From Siphonodentalium dalli (taxonomy: Eukaryota > Mollusca > Scaphopoda > Gadilida > Siphonodentaliidae), in assembly GCA_032622095.1 (NCBI GenBank), contig CP136065.1, positions 59,573,094 to 59,637,093 on the forward strand: 64,000 nt of DNA, read 5' to 3'. The notes below the pieces were generated by a model. That model saw only the letters and a program-made list of their open reading frames with translations. It did not search any database and was not told where the DNA came from. Shown here in pieces: positions 58,251 through 64,000 of this stretch. Numbering within the stretch: the stretch's first letter is position 1; each line of letters begins with the position of its first letter. Both the position numbers and the translations under genes were made by a program.

Positions 58251-59347
58251 AATACAATAAACGCCCCATTAGACCTGGTTTGGCTGGACCGTCAATATAG
58301 GTTTAAACTGAGATGAAGCGTGTGGCCTTAGACCTGCCGTCTCAGTAGTTTAACCTATGGTTTGAGTTCTCAAACGGGGTTTTAAACCTAGATGTTTCCG
58401 TAAACCCGGTTTAAACTTGAAATGACAAATCCGGCCTACGTAGGTTGTTGCATTTGCGTCGAGGGGCCATCGATATATTGGCCTGTATGTGAGTTGAATA
58501 AATCAAACAAGAACTGGCTATAAAATGACGATCATTTGGAGTTATCGGGGTTTCATATGCCTCCGTTGCGTGTCGGGAAGTCTTAGCGGATATCCGATTT
58601 GGCGTACGGGGGATATGTTAGCTATTAGCGAACACTGGTCACTGGTGCCGATAAATCGCACAAATGATTCTACACGAGGGAGTGATTACATTGCTGTATG
58701 GGTAGTATCATGCAAACTAATTTGTAGTTATGTGTAATTGTCAGTGGTCAACGCCAGACACGCTTAACCGTGAGTAAATGTGTTGGAGTACCAATTTTAA
58801 TGATAACCGTTTCGGTCCCAGCATCGCCTGGTAGTTATGACGGAACATGTTATATTTCAAGCTATTTGTAGCAGAGAATTAACGATTTAAATAAAAGAAG
58901 TCGTTCTTCAAAAGCTGACGGCATTAGGCCTTCTTCTATTGATATTATTCAGACGTATTCCCATGATGGCATTCAGGTAAACATGCATGTCTAAATAATG
59001 TTAGAAAGTATCCGCCATTTTCATTTATACATATATGTTTATCTAAATGCCATAATGAGTTATTGTCTTTATATAGCTGACTCATGCACGTCCTAGCGCT
59101 TCTCAGTTCCAACTTAGAGCTCTCCCGAAGAAGGCCGAAAACTTTTGAAGAGCGACTCTTATTTTTTTCTTTCAAAACCTATACAGGGTCCCTCGTCTCC
59201 TAGACCATTGCTATGCTAATATTGAATATTAAAGTTCGAATATCGGTTTAAAACAAAACTATGTCGACATTTTATTTCGTTGGTCCATTAATTATCTGTG
59301 AGGTGGTATCAATATATCGCATTGTGTTTTTACACGAGTATGTGGAA
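58251..59347. other. Unclassified sequence
   Basis: It includes several TTTAAAC words between 58300 and 58420 in alternating orientation (GGTTTAAAC/GTTTAACC), which may be a small degraded inverted repeat. No gene is supported. Confidence 0.3.
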
Positions 59348-59737
59348 ATGTGTACGCACACTGGAGTAGTTTACAGGAATTTCGTCATAGCAAACCAGAA
59401 TATAGTGCCATAATATGAACGACAACATGCGTATGAAGCATCTTTACCAAAGGTAACGACATGAGAAGTAACATTTCTGTTGTTCCACATGTAACGGTGA
59501 TACTAACATTTGCCTGTATGCTTGATTCTTCTGAGATAATTTCATGCAATTTACAGACATTTCGGTAGCATGGTCACAGATGGAACTACGTATTTTTGTT
59601 TACTTCTCATGTAGTTAGCTGTGGTACAGATGCGTTTTATAAGCATTTCTGCGTTCGTTTTCTAACTCATTGTAGATTGCTGTATCGAAATGCCTGCAAA
59701 ACAAGTCAGTCAGATTGGTGAGTGTGTAAACGCAGCC
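59348..59737. mobile_element. Degraded relative of the 2.0-kb MITE
   Basis: 59380-59490 (AATTTCGTCATAGC, GCATCTTTACC, GACATGAGAAGTAAC) and, inverted, 59600-59700 (GGCATTTCG.., AAAACGCATCTGTACCACAG, CATGAGAAGTAAAC) match the inner arms of the MITE at 2023-2798. The outer ends are too diverged for TIR or target duplication to be called. Confidence 0.55.
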
Positions 59738-61644
59738 TTCGATATATCACACGTCGGAGTGCATGGAACACATAGGTCGGAGTCGTTATCTCCAGTATAA
59801 ACCTCGAGTTTAAAGCCACATGGCGGTTTGCGCTCCATGATAAACCTAATAGTATTCACTTTTCAATTTATCCCGGTATCGAAATAGGTCGATAAATATT
59901 TAACTACCTTTCTACTGGCATCATATGTCCCAGAAAGACGGATTGAAGTCATCAAAAATACAACATTGAACACGGTGTTTGGGTCACAAACAAGCAACAG
60001 ACATGTGCAAGGCATGGTAAAAAAAAAAAGAACGTTCCGTGTTAGTCTACGTCAGATATGTTATAAATAAAGAGCGCGTGTTTCACTTATTTACGAAAAA
60101 TTGAAAACGGCTGGAAATTGACATTGCCCATGACGATTATTCGATATATCAATATTTCGTGTTTGTCAAACTCTTGTACCTCCTTCCAAATTACAGAGTC
60201 CAATTTGGAATGAGCCGTGTCCGTATGAACCACGTTCAAACCCATAGCAATGGTCAAGTTAACACCAATTCTAAGGGGAGTTTGTGGTCGGTCGGTGACC
60301 AGTTGATTAAAACGCTATGCAGTGAGGGGAAAGTATTCATTTCAAATTATACATTGTCCCATAGGCCGGCATGGTGGTTCTCGAAACGCTATATTAACAT
60401 GAATTGCGCGATATGCACATCCACAGTCGACTGGTCCGCCAATTTAACTTATTTAATTGTTTAACAATTGATGTCAATGGTTCACAAATGACGGATTCGC
60501 CATCTCGATGGTATTGCAAAAGCGGGTTTTGTTGGTCCAGTGACTGGTTTGTTTTAGGATGCCGTTTCGTCGTGCAACAAAATGATCACAATCGTTACAA
60601 ATCTTATTTCCATACCATTTACACGTGTAAGAGTTCTCACTTATAGAAGTCTGAAATTGGGTATGCGAGTTTGCTAGCCCAAATTACACGTAAAGTTCAA
60701 ATTGGGTTCCGCCCACTAATTTCCACCAGAGTGGAATTACCACGGGGGTATTTAGCTAAGCCCTAGCAATGCTCTTTGTTATCTAAGTAATGTGATTCCG
60801 TGTTTTATGTTCTCGAATATCATACCCAGTTCGATAGTCTGGGTTCAATCTGACTGTCGTTTTGGAGAATGAATCCATGATAATTCGTAGCCACGGTCTA
60901 CTTCAGATATTCACTTTTCCTGGCAGGGCCACACATGCTATAAACACAGTCCTAACAGAAATACTGATAAATATGACATTTATTTAAAGCGACATACATT
61001 TCATAATTAAAAATGAAATTAATAAGTAAAAGGAAACAATATACAATTTTGCTTCACAAAAATTGGCGATATTATTCAGTCGCTGTATGTTTTTGCCCTT
61101 GTTTAGAGTCAACCTTCAACGAGGCCACATTTACTTTTATTCGCCGGATCTTGTTCACCAATTGTGTTAAACTTTCAATTGCGTTGTAATCCACCGTGAG
61201 AGTTGTCGGGACTGATCTGACAGGGTCGACGCTGGACTAGACACTGACTCTATGAGGCGGTACGTCGTTGTAATTTGCCTACCGCAATATCTAAACAATT
61301 CAAGTTTCAGATACCAATTGAGAAGAAATTTCTATAATTAACATGTCATTAGATAGGTAGAATTTATCAATATCCGGGTATTTGTATTGCAAACATCAAG
61401 AGTGTTAAATGAGGGGTAATTAATGGCAATTTAATGCTAAGGCCAGTTCTGAAAACACCAAATTATTCTAACAATTCGTTTTCTTGCTCAAAATATGATA
61501 TCAGCATTTCTTCGACAGCCATAGTTATTCTATTTGAAGGGGTAAATGCTATATCCATGCTCTCATTCAATCGAATGCATATGTGAGACACATGTCTTCT
61601 CACAGTTGTCACAACAATCATGATGCAAGCTGGGAGGAGATAAT
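59738..61644. other. Unclassified sequence
   Basis: About 60724-60790 resembles the start of the 39.3-kb module (GGAATTACCACGGGGGTAT, GCCCTAGCAATGCTC). Open frames at 60159-60646 have no family features. No gene is supported. Confidence 0.3.
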
Positions 61645-61805
61645 TCAGTCAAAATATTGGCATATAAATTTCATGCGACATTCATCTGAAATGCAGAATT
61701 CCGTCATTCCAGGAACAATTATGGAGACATGAGCCATTTTGAAGCACATGGATGCCTTGGCAGGATTTCCATCTCGGTCTGCTCGACCAATCTCTTGAAC
61801 ATAAG
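61645..61805 (-). CDS. RecQ helicase-C last exon (motif VI)
   Basis: After a TTTTCATTTACAG acceptor: TYVQEIGRADRDGNPAKASM, then CFKMAHVSIIVPGM and CRMKFICQYFD to a TGA at 61645-61647. The CR.. ..yF ending is where the RecQ zinc-binding subdomain starts. The stop truncates it there, so the RQC and HRDC domains are absent. Confidence 0.75.
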
Positions 61806-62121
61806 CTGTAAATGAAAATTAAGAGATGAGAGAAGTTCATGATGGGAGAAATATAGTATCTTATCCTAAAGACTAGAATATTCTTAAGTTACATGTTAGA
61901 AATAACAAGATTTGCAGATATTATTCAAAAATTATTTTATGGTATAGACCATCGAATTTCCAATTTTTGAAAACTATGGTCGCCACTGGGAGGGGTCACC
62001 CCTATTACTACATGTACGTCACTGGATGGAGGATCTTTAATGATTAACCTTGAGCATTACTAATAACTTATTACAATGTATCTCTTAAATGGTTGTATTT
62101 TATGTTGTTATACTAACTAAC

Positions 62122-62296
62122 TTTCCATTGTAGTGGGAACACCAACATTGACGAGTCTCCGAATATCAGGACAATCAGTCCCCATACTGAATGCTTCACT
62201 AGCAAATAACAGTTTTACTCTGACATCACCGGCCATCCCAGATATAACATCAGGTCGCGTCTGGAAGAAATTTGCTATTTTCTGGTTTCTTGTGTT
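62122..62296 (-). CDS. RecQ helicase-C exon (motif V)
   Basis: 175 bp between a TTTCCAG acceptor and a GTTAGT donor. It is open throughout: NTRNQKIANFFQTRPD, then GDVRVKLLFASEAFSMG, TDCPDIRRLVNVGVPTTME. It ends one base into a codon that the next exon completes (A|CT). Confidence 0.75.
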
Positions 62297-62689
62297 CTGG
62301 AAACATACTTATAGAAGGTTGGCTGATCTCATGTTAGCTGCAGTCCCCGCTACTTGTACAAAAGGAAGATTGAATGATATATGTACAAAATGGCAATTGG
62401 TGTCTTTTTTAATTGTATAGTTGTTACATGTGATTGTATTAGACCAATTTGCGTTTATTTATGATCACCGGTGTTCATGGTATTAAATTTTTGATTATTT
62501 TGATAAATGTTTTCTTATAAGCAAATATTGCACTTTCTCTTGGAAAGTCCCATGTGTACATTATAGATAGGGAGTGCAAATCTGGGTGATCTAATCTTGC
62601 TGCGGTACTCTTAGTTAAGATTTATTCAAATTATAAAAAACAAGTGAGGTTTGGCAAAATGAGAAACACATGCAATTACATTCCCCTAC

Positions 62690-63290
62690 CTTTGGTGTAC
62701 ATGACCCGTGATATTGGGACACAAGCGACTTTATTGATTCATCTAATTTTACGAAGACCACACCATGCCAATTTGGAGAAATTTTCCCCTTCTCTCGCCA
62801 ATTGTTCAATAATCCCACACAGCATTCGTGTATTGCAACTCCGACCGGTTTGTTGTTTTTTCCACACTTAACTTGTATGTTCGGTCTGTCAATTGAGGTT
62901 TTGGTGATTTTGACATTTTATTTAGATATAGCTCCTTCTCAATATATCTGGCAAATCATGATGAAATTGTCCAACAACTGGAATATGGAAATATTGACCT
63001 CAAGGTAAAGAGTTCGGCAAACTTTGGCCGGAAATCTCCCCCCCCCCCCCAAGTGCTAACACAATGCACTTCATCAATAACTATAGCTACCATTCTCTCT
63101 CACTCCTCTCTCTTTAAAGCACTGATTAAACTTCGGTCTAGGAAGCACTCGGGTGGCTACTTAGGTATTTAGCAGAATATTGTTTCCAGTCAAAAGCTGA
63201 CTGATGACATTCATGTCCATGTGCACCGCGTCCTCTCATAACCTCTCAGTCTGCTCCTCTATTGTGTAGTTGAGAGGGGAGATCATTCGG
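62690..63290 (-). pseudogene. RecQ exon with motifs Ia-III (disrupted)
   Basis: It contains the DEVH box, a 13-bp G run (C run at 63038-63050) that keeps the frame as TWGGGGGDFRP, then SIDRPNIQVKCGKNNKP and SPNWHGVVFVKLDESIK. It ends at ACACCAAAG before GTAGGG (donor at 62684-62689). Three stops and one frameshift occur upstream of SIDRPN. Confidence 0.7.
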
Positions 63291-63884
63291 ATATCCATGA
63301 AATATAATGCATGTGCGTGGACAGTTTTTGGTATGAGCTATACTATATATATGTGTGTCCGGATATAAATCATCACTGTTTTCTCATATCGATAATGATT
63401 ATTCCAATGTAAATGCATACTCTTGAGGAAACCATTATAACAAAATTAATACACGTTCTGTTCGATCTTCGTCTGTTTCTCCACTTTTGGCCCGGAGACA
63501 TTCGGCCAATATACCCAGTAATCATCGTTCCACCGGGTCGTGATTCGCTCCGAGTGTTTTCCCGCTGCAGCAACACGAGGTGTTATGCTCTCCTCGACTC
63601 TAACGTCTTGGTAGTTCTTGGAGAGGACAATCCTCCTCTAATGTTCCAATTGTTAATACATTGTATGCTACCAGCTCCCTGGTTCACCAGGTTTCTCGTA
63701 ACCACGACCTGCTTCTGGTGTAGTTCATTATCCCAGTTCAGGAATACACCGGATTACGGCACGTTTTTCCATATCACCATTCTTATAATCTACTTCGAAG
63801 GTAGCCTTCTACTATAGGTAGCCTTCATGTCCTTCCAATACGTGACAAAATGCTCAATCAAAGATAAGATACGACGACATATGA
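63291..63884. other. Unclassified sequence upstream of the RecQ fragment
   Basis: The plus frame 63413-63817 (134 codons) and an overlapping minus frame have no recognisable domain. The RecQ Walker A motif would be expected in this direction but I could not find it, so it is lost, in a distant exon, or beyond the window. Confidence 0.3.
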
Positions 63885-64000
63885 AGAAAAGCACAGTAAA
63901 TATATAGAAAAGCACAGTAAATATATAGAAAAGTACAGGAAATATATAGAAAAGCACAGTAAATATAAAGCACAGTAAATATATAGAAAGGCACAGGAAA
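63885..64000 (+). repeat. 21-bp tandem repeat at the window edge
   Basis: AGAAAAGCACAGTAAATATAT-type units, about five and a half copies with single-base variants (GTACAGG, GGCACAGG) and one shortened unit. It continues past the end of the window. Confidence 0.85.

Larger units (their letters stand above)
61645..63290 (-). pseudogene. RecQ-family DNA helicase fragment, spliced, partly broken
   Basis: RecQ helicases are ATP-dependent 3'-5' DNA unwinding enzymes. Minus-strand motifs in order: Ia MISPLNYTIEEQTERL (63286-63240), II IDEVHCVSTWG with DFRP (63088 to about 63025), SIDRPNI (about 62890), then after introns V-like RVKLLFASEAFSMGTDCPD and VI TYVQEIGRADRDG. The first exon carries stops (after TERL, KREE and CWTISS) and a frameshift before SIDRPN. 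The last two exons are clean and join in phase. Motif V has S where G is usual (AFGMG) and motif VI has D for G (GRAGRDG). Walker A was not found up to the window edge. It is either a pseudogene or a mobile-element-borne RecQ. Confidence 0.8.

Noticed and set aside
63413-63817. Upstream RecQ exon
   Set aside because: The 134-codon frame is on the opposite strand to the helicase, and the minus strand there shows no Walker A or motif 0.

Overview
The window is animal nuclear DNA. It is AT-rich by eye, has no bacterial-style gene packing, and has spliced coding remnants. It carries LINE, SINE, Helitron and PIF/Harbinger-type elements, foldback elements and minisatellites. The mix points to a lophotrochozoan, most likely a mollusc. 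The grounds are Helitron-like units with a GT microsatellite and a repeated core (the architecture of bivalve 'pearl'-type elements), and a LINE lineage whose reverse transcriptase ends in a CxxC/HxxxC tail. That assignment is inference. I found no intact host gene. The only cellular-type domain is a RecQ-family helicase at the right edge, and it is broken or itself mobile-associated.

Layout. 1-4.7 kb: a decayed element with long terminal inverted repeats (TIRs), containing a Harbinger-type MITE. 4.7-11.5 kb: three copies of one repeat (two as an exact 796-bp tandem); the third is split by five head-to-tail Helitron units. The two undisturbed copies preserve the empty target site. 12.8-14.5 kb: copy A of a Gag-only retroelement (minus). 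15.1-18.3 kb: serial copies of a unit with an exon-like segment, including an inverted pair, plus a TTAA-flanked MITE. 18.7-21.9 kb: coding-like debris and a LINE ORF1 relic with an SGNH-hydrolase signature, split by foldback elements. 22.4-24.9 and 27.6-33.3 kb: two copies of one segment carrying different insertions (a TIR element with a nested MITE, versus a LINE, a Harbinger fragment and a long hairpin). 25.5-26.2 kb: a minisatellite. 36.7-37.1 kb: the C-terminal end of a LINE RT. 39.3-44.8 kb: a patchwork of reshuffled repeat modules. 45.1-46.0 kb: a LINE endonuclease relic. 46.7-48.8 kb: Gag-only copy B with an expanded 65-bp 5' array. 49.5 kb: a tRNA-derived SINE. 50.2-52.5 kb: three inverted-repeat elements. 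52.8-55.0 kb: Gag-only copy C. 61.6-63.3 kb: the RecQ remnant. 63.9-64.0 kb: a 21-bp tandem repeat running off the edge.

How the parts relate. The three Gag-only copies share one layout (GC-rich 5' leader, zinc-knuckle Gag, common non-coding 3' region), and none contains a reverse transcriptase. Their 3' ends resemble the end of the local SINE, which suggests both are mobilised in trans by the same unseen LINE. The duplicated segments and the filled and empty sites let several insertions be ordered in time from this window alone.
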